The notes beneath the pieces were generated by a model, which was not told the origin of the DNA, made no database searches, and saw only the letters and a list, made by a program, of their open reading frames with translations. This document shows, in pieces, positions 49,589 to 57,706 of a stretch of DNA of 64,000 nt (position 1 is the stretch's first letter; each line of letters begins with the position of its first letter). Source of the DNA: an uncultured Alistipes sp. (lineage in GTDB: Bacteria > Bacteroidota > Bacteroidia > Bacteroidales > Rikenellaceae); NCBI GenBank assembly GCA_900769405.1, contig CAAGGL010000024.1, positions 248,001 to 312,000 on the forward strand, given 5' to 3'. The position numbers and the translations under genes were made by a program.

Positions 49589-50263
49589 ATGGCTAACAAA
49601 TTTCAACCGCAATATGCGCCACTGCTGCGAATTTCGAGCATCGCCTCGCTCTTCGCGGGATTGGCAATACTCTTTTCGCTATCGTACGACATTCTGCACA
49701 ATCATCTGTTTCTGCTCACGCCGGCATATCTCGAAGTGCAGTTCATTGCCTGCTTGGTGCTGCTGTTTGACTTCGCGATGCATTGGATCGCAGCGACCAA
49801 TCGCACGCGCTATTTTTGGCGCAATTTCGTATTTCTGCTGGTGTCGATACCGTTTCTTAACATCGCGTTATGGAGCGGTGCGGAGCTGTCGCGCGAATGG
49901 TATTTCATATTGAAGATGGCGCCGCTGATTCGCTCGTTTGCGGCGGTGATTATCGTTGTGGCGTGGCTGGTCAATGGCCGTATTAAGATGCTGTTTGCGG
50001 GCTATCTGTTTACCGTTGTGGCATTTACATATCTGGCAGCTCTGCTGTTCTATTGCTACGAATATGGCGTCAATCCAAAGGTCGATAACTTCGGTAATGC
50101 ACTCTGGTGGGCTTGGATGGGCGTTACGACGGTCGGAGCGGCGATTTTTCCGGTGACGGCCATTGGTAAGATTTTGGCGGTTATGCTCCCTTCGTTGGGT
50201 ATGATGATGTTCCCGATATTCACGATCTACGTCACAAACCTCATAACCCAAAACAAAAATTAG
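49589..50263 (+). CDS. Potassium-channel-like membrane protein with altered selectivity filter
   Basis: Product of 224 residues with about six hydrophobic helices. The last part looks like a pore module: helix FAGYLFTVVAFTYLAALLFYCYEYG, re-entrant NALWWAWMGVTTVGAAIFPVT, then helix GKILAVMLPSLGMMMFPIFTIYVTNLI. Cation channels have TVGYGD or similar; here residues 180-185 are TTVGAA and no GYG is present. The N-terminal four helices would be a sensor-like domain without the arginine ladder. Function uncertain: a channel with changed selectivity or a signalling membrane protein. Possible sigma-54 promoter upstream. Confidence 0.72.
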   Translation: MANKFQPQYAPLLRISSIASLFAGLAILFSLSYDILHNHLFLLTPAYLEVQFIACLVLLFDFAMHWIAATNRTRYFWRNFVFLLVSIPFLNIALWSGAELSREWYFILKMAPLIRSFAAVIIVVAWLVNGRIKMLFAGYLFTVVAFTYLAALLFYCYEYGVNPKVDNFGNALWWAWMGVTTVGAAIFPVTAIGKILAVMLPSLGMMMFPIFTIYVTNLITQNKN

Positions 50264-50291
50264 GAGTAGATTATCACTAACCTACTCCTAA
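50250..50291 (-). terminator. Intrinsic terminator of tRNA-Met, overlapping the channel gene stop
   Basis: TTAGGAGTAG (50260-50269) / CTACTCCTAA (50282-50291); minus strand continues ATTTTTG. The channel gene's stop codon lies in the stem. Confidence 0.8.
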
Positions 50292-50295
50292 CTTG

Positions 50296-50369
50296 TAGCG
50301 AGACCCAGGATTGAACTGGGGACCTCATGATTATGAATCATGCGCTCTAACCAGCTGAGCTATCTCGCC
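50296..50369 (-). tRNA. tRNA-Met (CAT anticodon), elongator type
   Basis: A 74-nt cloverleaf. Acceptor GGCGAGA / TCTCGCT (one G-T pair), D-arm TAGCTCAGCTGGTTAGAGC, anticodon loop TTCATAA with CAT, T-arm CCCAG-TTCAATC-CTGGG, discriminator A. A CAT anticodon could also be the isoleucine tRNA modified with lysidine; the body favours elongator Met. Confidence 0.85.
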
Positions 50370-50485
50370 ATCTGCCTTAAAAGCGGTGCAAAGATACGAC
50401 AAATTTCTTTCGCTGCAAATTTTTGAGCCACTTTTTCGCAAAAAAGTTTCAAAATAGTCGCCTTTGGCAATTTTTATTTCGTTTC

Positions 50486-50518
50486 TTGTGCATTTTCGCG
50501 GGCAATTGACTACATTTG
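50486..50518 (+). promoter_or_regulatory. Promoter of asnA
   Basis: TTG (50486-50488), 22-base spacer, TACATTTG (50511-50518). Confidence 0.65.
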
Positions 50519-50546
50519 CCTTTACAAATTCAAGCACAAGAAACAG

Positions 50547-51584
50547 ATGTCACTCTACATACCCACTAATTATCGCAACCCCCTGCCCGACTTGGAGAGC
50601 ACTGAAAAGGCCATCAAGCAGGTCAAGGATATGTTCCAAAACAACCTCTCGGCACAGCTCGCACTGTTGCGCGTGACGGCGCCTATTGCCGTGATGAAGG
50701 ACACAGGTTTGAACGATGATTTGAATGGTGTGGAGCGCGCTGTGACCTTCCCGATCAAAAGTCTTGGCAACGCAACGGCCGAGGTCGTTCACTCGTTGGC
50801 TAAGTGGAAACGCCTGAAACTCGCGCAGATGCACACGCCTGCCGGTCGCGGCATTTATACCGATATGAACGCCCTGCGCCCCGAGGAAGACATTGACAAC
50901 ATTCACTCTATATATGTCGATCAATGGGATTGGGAGCAGGTCATTACACCCGAACAGCGCACGGTGGCTTTCCTAAAACAGACCGTTCGTCGCATCTATG
51001 AGTCGATCAAGGTAACCGAAAATAAACTCTACGTCGAGTTCCCGCAGATTCGTCCGCAACTTCCCGAGCAGATCCACTTCATTCACTCCGAGGAACTGTT
51101 GCAGATGTACCCCACGCTGTCGCCCAAAGAGCGCGAGAATGAGATCGCACGCCAATATGGCGCTGTATTTATTATAGGTATCGGAGGTAAGTTGTCGAAT
51201 GGCGAGGCGCACGACGGACGCGCTGCCGATTATGACGATTGGAGCACGCCGAACGAGGAGGGTTACTTCGGTCTGAATGGCGACATCCTGCTATGGAATC
51301 CCGTTCTCGAATCGGCATTCGAGGTATCGAGTATGGGTATTCGTGTTGATGCCGAAGCACTTACGCGACAGCTGCAACTGCGCGGCGAAGAGCACAAGGC
51401 ACAGATGATGTTCCACCGTATGCTACTCGCGGGCGAACTGCCGCTGACGGTTGGTGGCGGTATCGGTCAATCGCGCTTGTGTATGTATCTGCTGCGTAAG
51501 GCTCACATTGGCGAGATACAGAGCTCGATTTGGGACGAGCAGATGCGCGCAGAGTGTGCTCGCGCAGGTATGATCCTGATGTAA
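50547..51584 (+). CDS. asnA: Aspartate--ammonia ligase
   Basis: Makes asparagine from aspartate and ammonia via an aspartyl-adenylate; class II tRNA-synthetase-like fold. The 345 residues are the normal length. Seen: LLRVTAPIAVMKDTGLNDDLNGVERAVTFP near the N-terminus (substrate and ATP site), YVDQWDWEQVI, and the C-terminal GGGIGQSRLCMYLLRKAHIGEIQSSIW (class II motif 3 equivalent). Monocistronic, convergent with the HAD gene. Confidence 0.98.
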   Translation: MSLYIPTNYRNPLPDLESTEKAIKQVKDMFQNNLSAQLALLRVTAPIAVMKDTGLNDDLNGVERAVTFPIKSLGNATAEVVHSLAKWKRLKLAQMHTPAGRGIYTDMNALRPEEDIDNIHSIYVDQWDWEQVITPEQRTVAFLKQTVRRIYESIKVTENKLYVEFPQIRPQLPEQIHFIHSEELLQMYPTLSPKERENEIARQYGAVFIIGIGGKLSNGEAHDGRAADYDDWSTPNEEGYFGLNGDILLWNPVLESAFEVSSMGIRVDAEALTRQLQLRGEEHKAQMMFHRMLLAGELPLTVGGGIGQSRLCMYLLRKAHIGEIQSSIWDEQMRAECARAGMILM

Positions 51585-51588
51585 TCCC

Positions 51589-52185
51589 CTACTGCAACAA
51601 CAACTCGCGCAGTCGATCACACGACTCCTCGCGCGGTTCGGTGAAGTGGAATGTCGAAATTCCGAACTGCTCGGCCGCTCGTAGATTCACCTCGCGGTCG
51701 TCAATAAATAGTGTTTCCGAGGGGTTGAGCGCAAAACGATCGAGCAGAATGCGATAGATCTCAGCCTCGGGCTTAACAGTCTGCTCCTCGCACGAAACCA
51801 CATCACCCTCAAATTGGCGATAGACATCGAAATGTCGTATGCGCTCGATAAAATCCGAAGACATATTACTCAGCACAAGCAGTCGATAACCTCGCTCCTT
51901 CAACTCCGCTATCAGTTGCTCGGTGCAGGGAATCGGCGCCTGAATATCGATCGCAGCAGCCATAGCCTCGTGGCAACGCTCTATACTGCAACCCTTTATC
52001 TCGGCCATAATCTGCTCTACTTCGGCGCGTGTTTTGGTTCCGCGATCATACTCCACCCAGAATTCGGGCATCGGCGTACAACATACAAACGCAAAGAAAT
52101 CGGCAAACTCCCGGCTCACCTTATAACGGTCGCGAGCGACAACCACGCCACCCAGATCGAATACAATATTTTTCAGATCTTTCAT
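51589..52185 (-). CDS. HAD-family hydrolase (YihX-like)
   Basis: Product of 198 residues. Seen: motif I NIVFDLGGVVVARD, where the Asp-x-Asp of classic HADs is D-L-G-G-V (YihX/haloacid-dehalogenase subgroup), motif II VLSNMSSDF, Lys in TVKPEAEIY, and motif IV LFIDDREVNLRAAEQFG. Substrate may be a sugar phosphate such as alpha-glucose 1-phosphate; not certain. ATG 52185 is preferred to the ATG at 52194 because a TATCTTTG promoter box covers 52192-52199, making the mRNA probably leaderless. Confidence 0.88.
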   Translation of the reverse strand: MKDLKNIVFDLGGVVVARDRYKVSREFADFFAFVCCTPMPEFWVEYDRGTKTRAEVEQIMAEIKGCSIERCHEAMAAAIDIQAPIPCTEQLIAELKERGYRLLVLSNMSSDFIERIRHFDVYRQFEGDVVSCEEQTVKPEAEIYRILLDRFALNPSETLFIDDREVNLRAAEQFGISTFHFTEPREESCDRLRELLLQ

Positions 52186-52191
52186 CGAGAA

Positions 52192-52199
52192 CAAAGATA
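52192..52199 (-). promoter_or_regulatory. -7 element of the HAD hydrolase gene
   Basis: Minus-strand TATCTTTG ends six bases before ATG 52185, implying transcription from the start codon itself. Confidence 0.55.
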
Positions 52200-52307
52200 G
52201 CTCTTTTTTCGCAGTTACGATACATTTTTGAGATTAGATCGGACACAAGTCGCCAAAAAGTCGCCAAAAATTTTCCTCTGCTCATTTTCTATATTTTTAG
52301 AAAATTA

Positions 52308-52339
52308 TTTGGTTTTCTAAATTTTTCGTAATACATTTG
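52308..52339 (+). promoter_or_regulatory. Promoter of the blaI-M56 operon
   Basis: TTTG (52308-52311), 20-base spacer, TACATTTG (52332-52339). The region between (52280-52339) is AT-rich and contains TTTAGAAAATT-type inverted sequences, a possible BlaI operator. Confidence 0.7.
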
Positions 52340-52380
52340 CATTATCGAAACTCGATTTAACCGGTTAAACAAATAAAATT

Positions 52381-52761
52381 ATGTCAGAAAACAGGCTCAA
52401 AATCTCGCTCACACGAGGCGAAGAGGAGATTATGCAGGCTCTGTGGTCGATTGGCGAGGGGTACATTGCCGACATCATCAGTCGAATGCCCGACCCCAAA
52501 CCCAAATACACCACCGCCGCAACATTCCTCAAAATCTTGGAACAAAAAGGTGCTGTCGCTCGCACGCGAACGGGGAAACTCTACATCTACACCCCACTCT
52601 TGACGCGCGAGGACTATGCCTACACCCTGATGGGATCGATGCTCGGCGACTACTTCGGAGGGTCGTTGGCGCAAATGGTTTCGTTCTTCTCGCGCAAGGA
52701 GAACATCTCGACAATCGAGATGGACGAGATTATCGAAACAATGCAACAGATTAAGAAATAA
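52381..52761 (+). CDS. BlaI/MecI/CopY family transcriptional repressor
   Basis: Product of 126 residues. Winged helix: LTRGEEEIMQALWSIGEGYIADIISRMPDPKPKYTTAATFLKILEQKGAVARTRTGKLYIYTPLLTRE, the Penicillinase_R pattern, including the conserved region where the signal protease cuts (KYTTAATFLKIL). The C-terminal dimerisation helix ends in IIETMQQIKK. Partner of the M56 gene 23 bases downstream. In Bacteroidota this pair responds to envelope signals; no beta-lactamase gene is next to it. Confidence 0.95.
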   Translation: MSENRLKISLTRGEEEIMQALWSIGEGYIADIISRMPDPKPKYTTAATFLKILEQKGAVARTRTGKLYIYTPLLTREDYAYTLMGSMLGDYFGGSLAQMVSFFSRKENISTIEMDEIIETMQQIKK

Positions 52762-52784
52762 CAAGATACACTCATTCACTCGCA

Positions 52785-54335
52785 ATGAAAGCAATGCTCA
52801 TATTCGGTCTTGAAACTTTGGTGTGCAGCGCGGTGTTTCACCTGCTCTACCGCACCGTAATCGAAGGGCGTGTCCGCTTTGTCGGCTGTCGTGCCTATCT
52901 GCTTGTGGCGACTGCGCTGTCGGCAATCATACCCGCCCTCGATATTCGTCTGTGGCGCGACCGAATCATCTACATCGAGGCGACACCACTCGACTCCGCA
53001 CCCGCGATGAACGCCATTGATCAGGGTGCAACCGATACGTGGGCGACTGCTCTCATTGTGTTGTACGCTGTCGGTGTGGCGGTTATGGCAACGAGTGCCA
53101 TACTTCAAATGGTGAAAATTGCACATCTTGGGCAGGCAGAAGTGAAAGAGGGGCAGCGCATTGTGCGCGCCAATAGGATCGAAACGCCATTCTCGTTCCT
53201 GTGCACGATCTACCTCCCCACGTCGCTCAACGAGGAGCAGTTTGGAGTAGTTTTACAACACGAACGCGCCCACATCAACCACCATCACTCAGCAGAGCGC
53301 ATTGCGATGGAGGTGATGAAAGTTGCGCTGTGGTTCAATCCATTCGTTTGGTTATTCTCGCGCCTACTCGCTGAGGTTCACGAGTTTGAAGCCGATCGCG
53401 AGGTCATCGATTCGGGTTATGACAAAAGGCTTTACGCAACTTCAATATTTCAGCAGGCATTTGGTTTTAGTCCGGACATTGCCAACGGTCTGCATAGTTC
53501 ATTAACCAAAAAACGATTCAAAATGATGACCAAACCAACTCCGAGCACCCGCTCATTGCTACGCTTGGCGGTCGTCCTGCCCATCGTAGCTGTACTCGCG
53601 CTTGCATTCAGCGTTCGTGCGCAAGCGACCATCTATCTGCCCGCCGAAGACAGCGTTCCGATGTGGATAATACCCCACAAAGATGGCGATATTGCACTGA
53701 CGATCAACCAGACGGAATATATCGCCGATCGCAACCACACCCCGATTATCGTCGTAGATAATCAAGAGATCTCTGCCGAACAGTTCAAAGATGCCAGCTA
53801 TCCGCGAAATGCACTTTTAGCAGCCCTGAAACCGATGGATTTCAATGAGGCTAAGGCTCGCTTTGGCGATCGCGCAAAGTATGGCGTATTTGTAGTATCA
53901 AGCAGTGCTCTTTCAAACGACGAGGCTATACCATTTATGCTGGTTGAAGAGAAAAACAGACAAGATGACCAGGCTGTACCCTTCCTCTTGGTCAATGACG
54001 AGGAGAAAAAACTCAAATACAAGGACATCGCATTTATCCGTGCCGACAAGATGCCGACATTTGATGGCAATGGCAGTCTCAACGACTTTATTCAGTGGTG
54101 TGGCGCGCAACTCAACTACAACAATGGCACAGCTGGAATACGCGTGGTGATGCAATTCGTGATTGAAACCGACGGCACTATCAAGGAGGTCAATGCTCTG
54201 CAAGGCGATGCGAAGTCGTGTGCCGAAGTTGAGCGCGTGATCCGCCTCAGTTCTGGCAGATGGAGCTCCGGCATACAGAAAGGCGAGAAGGTACGTGTAT
54301 CGTACACAATCCCCGTTAAGTTTGCAACGAAATAG
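52785..54335 (+). CDS. BlaR1-like M56 peptidase with C-terminal TonB-like domain
   Basis: Product of 516 residues. Three to four membrane helices in the first 110 residues, a zinc site LQHERAHINHHH (HExxH at 159-163), and further ligands in LAEVHEFEADREV (E-x-x-x-D). A fourth helix (LLRLAVVLPIVAVLALAFSV) near 265 leads into a periplasmic region ending in VVMQFVIETDGTIKEVNALQGD...VRVSYTIPVKF, a TonB C-terminal-like domain at about 440-515. It should sense an envelope ligand and degrade the BlaI-type repressor. Domain combination is typical of Bacteroidota. A terminator follows. Confidence 0.92.
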   Translation: MKAMLIFGLETLVCSAVFHLLYRTVIEGRVRFVGCRAYLLVATALSAIIPALDIRLWRDRIIYIEATPLDSAPAMNAIDQGATDTWATALIVLYAVGVAVMATSAILQMVKIAHLGQAEVKEGQRIVRANRIETPFSFLCTIYLPTSLNEEQFGVVLQHERAHINHHHSAERIAMEVMKVALWFNPFVWLFSRLLAEVHEFEADREVIDSGYDKRLYATSIFQQAFGFSPDIANGLHSSLTKKRFKMMTKPTPSTRSLLRLAVVLPIVAVLALAFSVRAQATIYLPAEDSVPMWIIPHKDGDIALTINQTEYIADRNHTPIIVVDNQEISAEQFKDASYPRNALLAALKPMDFNEAKARFGDRAKYGVFVVSSSALSNDEAIPFMLVEEKNRQDDQAVPFLLVNDEEKKLKYKDIAFIRADKMPTFDGNGSLNDFIQWCGAQLNYNNGTAGIRVVMQFVIETDGTIKEVNALQGDAKSCAEVERVIRLSSGRWSSGIQKGEKVRVSYTIPVKFATK

Positions 54336-54364
54336 CGCACTCTAAACTCACAAGCAGTAAATAC

Positions 54365-54404
54365 AGCAACCGCTCGACACACTCACGTCGGGCGGCTGCT
54401 ATTT
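54365..54404 (+). terminator. Terminator after the blaI-M56 operon
   Basis: AGCAACCGCTCGAC / GTCGGGCGGCTGCT, one mismatch, followed by ATTTTA. T-run is short. Confidence 0.6.
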
Positions 54405-54461
54405 TACGTAACATCGTTCGGACGGACACGATTACAGCACCCAAAGCTCAATGACGCACGA

Positions 54462-54478
54462 TTGGCACGCTGCTTGCA
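54462..54478 (+). promoter_or_regulatory. Sigma-54 promoter of the 54517 lipoprotein, near-perfect
   Basis: TTGGCACGCTGCTTGCA matches TTGGCACR-N4-TTGCA at every consensus base, with GG at 54464-54465 and GC at 54476-54477, 12 apart. The predicted start near 54489 gives a 28-base leader. No TAnnTTTG box is visible. Confidence 0.8.
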
Positions 54479-54516
54479 CACGCTAAGGGCAATTCAGTCA
54501 AAAAACTTTTTTGCTT

Positions 54517-55077
54517 ATGATCAAAAAATTACTTCTCATCATTTCGCTCGCTGCGATCTTCTGTTCTTGCAACAAACAGCGCGAATGGAACCGCGAGCAG
54601 CGCCACCAAATGCGCCAAGACCTACGCACCTATCGCGATATGGTCTATCTGACCGACCTGAACGATGTCGAGTGGGAACTCTTTGCCGACGACGTGGCGG
54701 TAGCTCTCGAAAACGATTATCCGGTCTATGCCACCTTTATCGAGATGCCCTCGGTCGATGACACCGTAACGATGGTTGTTGTCGAGACGGTCGTCACTCA
54801 GCTCGAAGCCGACGCCCACAATATGCGACATCTGTTCCCCTATCGCCAGCTGGTTGCCGAGGGTATCCTGCCCGACGGTATGACTCATCAGCAGATCAAG
54901 GCATACTACACCTGTCTGGCGCAGAAGGTCGATAACTACTACAACTCGGTTGAGCAGTTCTTCGGCACTATCCTCGCGGGCAGTATCGACTCGATGCAGC
55001 TCGGCACGTTCCAGCGCCAGTGCGCTGCCGATTTCGAGGATGTGGTGACCGAAATTGACGTAGTCGAAACAAACTGA
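54517..55077 (+). CDS. Hypothetical lipoprotein (186 aa), RpoN-promoted
   Basis: Lipobox AIFCSC puts the lipid on Cys18 after a basic, hydrophobic signal. The mature part is mostly helical and acidic (NREQRHQMRQDLRTYRDMVYLTDLNDVEWELFADDVAVALENDY..., VEQFFGTILAGSIDSMQL). I recognise no family, only a general similarity to small periplasmic helical lipoproteins. ATG 54517 is preferred to one two codons upstream because it begins the signal with MIKK. It has a near-perfect sigma-54 promoter and a terminator of its own, so it is a single-gene unit that responds to an RpoN-type signal. Confidence 0.75.
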   Translation: MIKKLLLIISLAAIFCSCNKQREWNREQRHQMRQDLRTYRDMVYLTDLNDVEWELFADDVAVALENDYPVYATFIEMPSVDDTVTMVVVETVVTQLEADAHNMRHLFPYRQLVAEGILPDGMTHQQIKAYYTCLAQKVDNYYNSVEQFFGTILAGSIDSMQLGTFQRQCAADFEDVVTEIDVVETN

Positions 55078-55120
55078 CAAACTTCAATACTCCCTCTTTT
55101 TTAGGATCGCGATCCGACGA

Positions 55121-55155
55121 AAATAGGTGTGCTCCGCAGTGGAACACACCTATTT
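55121..55155. terminator. Bidirectional terminator between the lipoprotein and the lipid kinase
   Basis: AAATAGGTGTG (55121-55131) / CACACCTATTT (55145-55155), A and T runs on both sides. Confidence 0.85.
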
Positions 55156-55178
55156 ATTAAATACGTATGTAACGTAGG

Positions 55179-56180
55179 CTATTTCGTCAGCACGCCATAT
55201 CGTGATCGCGGACGCTGATGATGCTTCAACTCGCCTTGCATAAATCGCTCCGACACCACAACCCGAACAGCGCGATGCAGAATCGAATACTCGACCGGCG
55301 TTGTACCCAATTGCTCGCCATCGATCTCGATCGGCACCTCGGGTGACGACTCGATACGAATCTTGGCACCTCGATAGAGGTTGACCTGCGGCAACGAGTA
55401 GATACCGCCGTTAAACAGGCACTTCAACGCCTTGGGCACCTGCCACCAGCGAATTTTCGAGATTACCGTAAGGTCGAACAATCCGTCATCAGCCACGGCC
55501 TCAGGCGTCTGCATCATACCTCCGCCGCTATACTTACCAATACCGACCGATGTACTCAGCACCAAATCATTGACCACCTGCTCGCCATCGACCCAAATAC
55601 GCATACCCGTCGTGCGATAGCCGAAGAATGTCGCTATCAGGCTCAGCACATATAGTATGCGACCGCGATGACCGCGCGCCTTCAACGAATCGAAACCACG
55701 AACCACCGCAGCGTCCAATCCCGCACCACCCACATTGGGCATATAGCGCGATTGGCGATAGCTCGACTCCTCGTAGCTCACCACGCCCACATCTTGCAGG
55801 AATGTATGGTTCTCGGCAATAGCACGAATCGCCTCGGAGTACTTGCGCGGTATGCCGAACATACGAATCCAATCGTTACCCGTACCAACGGCGATAACCG
55901 CCACCTGCACTTCGGTTGTCGGTACCTCCTTCTGTATGAAGATACCGTTCACGACGTCGTGCAGCGTGCCGTCACCACCGACTACGATTATTCGTCGATA
56001 ACCCGCACGCACAGCCTCGACCGTGAGTTGCGTAGCGTGGTGTTTACGCTCGGTAAACACCATCTCGCAATCAATCTTATACTCACGCAGCAGTCGCGAT
56101 ATCGTCGGCAGGTCTTCGAGCGCACGCCCCTGCCCTGCCACCGGATTAACTACCGTAAACCACTTACCTTCGACTGCCAT
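55179..56180 (-). CDS. Diacylglycerol/lipid kinase family protein (YegS/BmrU-like)
   Basis: Product of 333 residues. Seen: VNPVAGQGRA (residues 11-20), GGDGTLHDVVNG (nucleotide loop, 68-79), AVIAVGTGNDWIRMFG, and C-terminal strands ...IRIESSPEVPIEIDGEQLG. Such kinases phosphorylate diacylglycerol or related lipids in the membrane. Last gene of a minus-strand unit beginning with the outer-membrane barrel; 22 bases after pepD. Confidence 0.92.
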   Translation of the reverse strand: MAVEGKWFTVVNPVAGQGRALEDLPTISRLLREYKIDCEMVFTERKHHATQLTVEAVRAGYRRIIVVGGDGTLHDVVNGIFIQKEVPTTEVQVAVIAVGTGNDWIRMFGIPRKYSEAIRAIAENHTFLQDVGVVSYEESSYRQSRYMPNVGGAGLDAAVVRGFDSLKARGHRGRILYVLSLIATFFGYRTTGMRIWVDGEQVVNDLVLSTSVGIGKYSGGGMMQTPEAVADDGLFDLTVISKIRWWQVPKALKCLFNGGIYSLPQVNLYRGAKIRIESSPEVPIEIDGEQLGTTPVEYSILHRAVRVVVSERFMQGELKHHQRPRSRYGVLTK

Positions 56181-56202
56181 AGCCTCGCTAACTATTGTTC
56201 AA

Positions 56203-57666
56203 TTACTTGCGGGGAGCGTTACCCAGCGTGTGGCAGAGGAAATCCCAGAACTTCGCAACCGATGCGATCTCAACCTTCTCGTCGGGCGAGTGAGGATAGC
56301 AGATTGTCGGACCGAACGAGATCATATCCAAGTTAGGATAGGGACCACCGATGATACCGCACTCCAAACCTGCGTGGATACCCACAACGCGAGGAGTTAC
56401 GCCATACAGAGCCTCGTAGCTCTCGGTCATAGCCTTCAAGATGGGCGATGCCATATTGGGTTTCCAACCGTCGTAGCCACCGCTCAGCTTAACCTCAGCA
56501 CCTGCCAACTCGAATACCGAGCTGATAGCATCACCCAGATCAGCCTTCTCGCTATTCACCGAGCTACGCAGCAAGCAGTGCAGTTTCACGGTCGAGCCGT
56601 CCGATACGATACGAGCCAAGTTGGTCGAAGTCTGTACCAGACCCTTCATCGACTGGCTCATCGACTGCATACCGTCGGGGCAAGCAACTACCGCCTTCAC
56701 CAACTTCTCGGCAACAGCCTTCTCGATCATCTCGGCGGGAACAGCAACCTCCTCAGCCTTGATCTGGATCGAATCCTCGATACCCGAGAACTCGGCAACT
56801 ACCATATCAACGTAGTCGGCAACCACCTTCTGGAACTCGTCCCACTTCGCAGCCTCGACCATAACCGTAGCCTTAGCCTCGCGCGGAATTGCGTTGCGCA
56901 GGCCGCCACCATCAACCGAGCACAGCAGCAACTCCTGCTGTTTCTTAACGGCATTGATCAGACGGAACATCAACTTATTAGCATTAGCACGCTGCAAGAT
57001 GATCTCGATACCCGAGTGACCACCCTTCAAACCCTTGATAGTGATCTCGGCAGCGCGATAACCCTCAGCGGGAGTAGCCTCAGCCTTATAGTTAAAAGTA
57101 GTGCTTGCGTCCAAACCACCTGCGCAACCAACATACAATTCACCCTCGGTCTCCGAATCGAGGTTCAGCAGAATGTCGCCCTTCAACAGGCCGCCCTTCA
57201 AACCGAATGCACCGTGCATACCCGACTCCTCAGTTGCAGTGAACAGAGCCTCGATAGCGCCGTGCTTGATATCCTTCGACTCCAAAACAGCCATAATAGA
57301 CGCTACACCGATACCGTTATCCGAGCCGAGCGTCGTGCCGTTAGCAGTTACCCAATCGCCGTCGATGTAAGCCTCGATAGCGTCCTTCTCGAAATCGAAT
57401 ACCTTATCGCCATTCTTCTGGGGAACCATATCGACGTGAGCCTGCAAAACGATACCCTTGCGATCCTCCATACCCTCGGTTGCGGGTTTGCGAACCAATA
57501 CGTTGTGAGCCTCGTCCTCCATCACTTCCAAGCCCTGCTCCTTAGCAAAAGCGATGATGTGAGCACGAATCGCCTCCTCGTGGAACGAGGGGTGAGGTAT
57601 CTGGCATAAATCCTGGAAATGCTTCCAAACCAACTGCGGCGCAAGTGCCGCCAAATTCTTGTTCAT
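56203..57666 (-). CDS. pepD: Aminoacyl-histidine dipeptidase (PepD)
   Basis: M20C zinc peptidase, 487 residues, cytosolic; splits carnosine-type and many other dipeptides. Seen: VLQAHVDMVPQ (first zinc His), TLGSDNGIGVASIMAVLE (bridging Asp), FTATEESGMHGAFGL (catalytic Glu), and LIGGHSGIEI-type lid residues KGGHSGIEI. Codon use is highly biased toward common codons, indicating high expression. It lies between purC and the lipid kinase. Confidence 0.96.
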   Translation of the reverse strand: MNKNLAALAPQLVWKHFQDLCQIPHPSFHEEAIRAHIIAFAKEQGLEVMEDEAHNVLVRKPATEGMEDRKGIVLQAHVDMVPQKNGDKVFDFEKDAIEAYIDGDWVTANGTTLGSDNGIGVASIMAVLESKDIKHGAIEALFTATEESGMHGAFGLKGGLLKGDILLNLDSETEGELYVGCAGGLDASTTFNYKAEATPAEGYRAAEITIKGLKGGHSGIEIILQRANANKLMFRLINAVKKQQELLLCSVDGGGLRNAIPREAKATVMVEAAKWDEFQKVVADYVDMVVAEFSGIEDSIQIKAEEVAVPAEMIEKAVAEKLVKAVVACPDGMQSMSQSMKGLVQTSTNLARIVSDGSTVKLHCLLRSSVNSEKADLGDAISSVFELAGAEVKLSGGYDGWKPNMASPILKAMTESYEALYGVTPRVVGIHAGLECGIIGGPYPNLDMISFGPTICYPHSPDEKVEIASVAKFWDFLCHTLGNAPRK

Positions 57667-57706
57667 AGTTTATTAGTTTTTAAGGTTTTAGTTATCAATT
57701 TAGTTT

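Noticed and set aside
50296..50369. tRNA-Ile (lysidine-modified CAT)
   Set aside because: The acceptor and T-arm look like elongator Met; modification cannot be seen in DNA, so a small doubt remains.
56023..57609. 528-codon plus-strand frame opposite pepD
   Set aside because: Antisense shadow; pepD has all M20 motifs and fits the operon.
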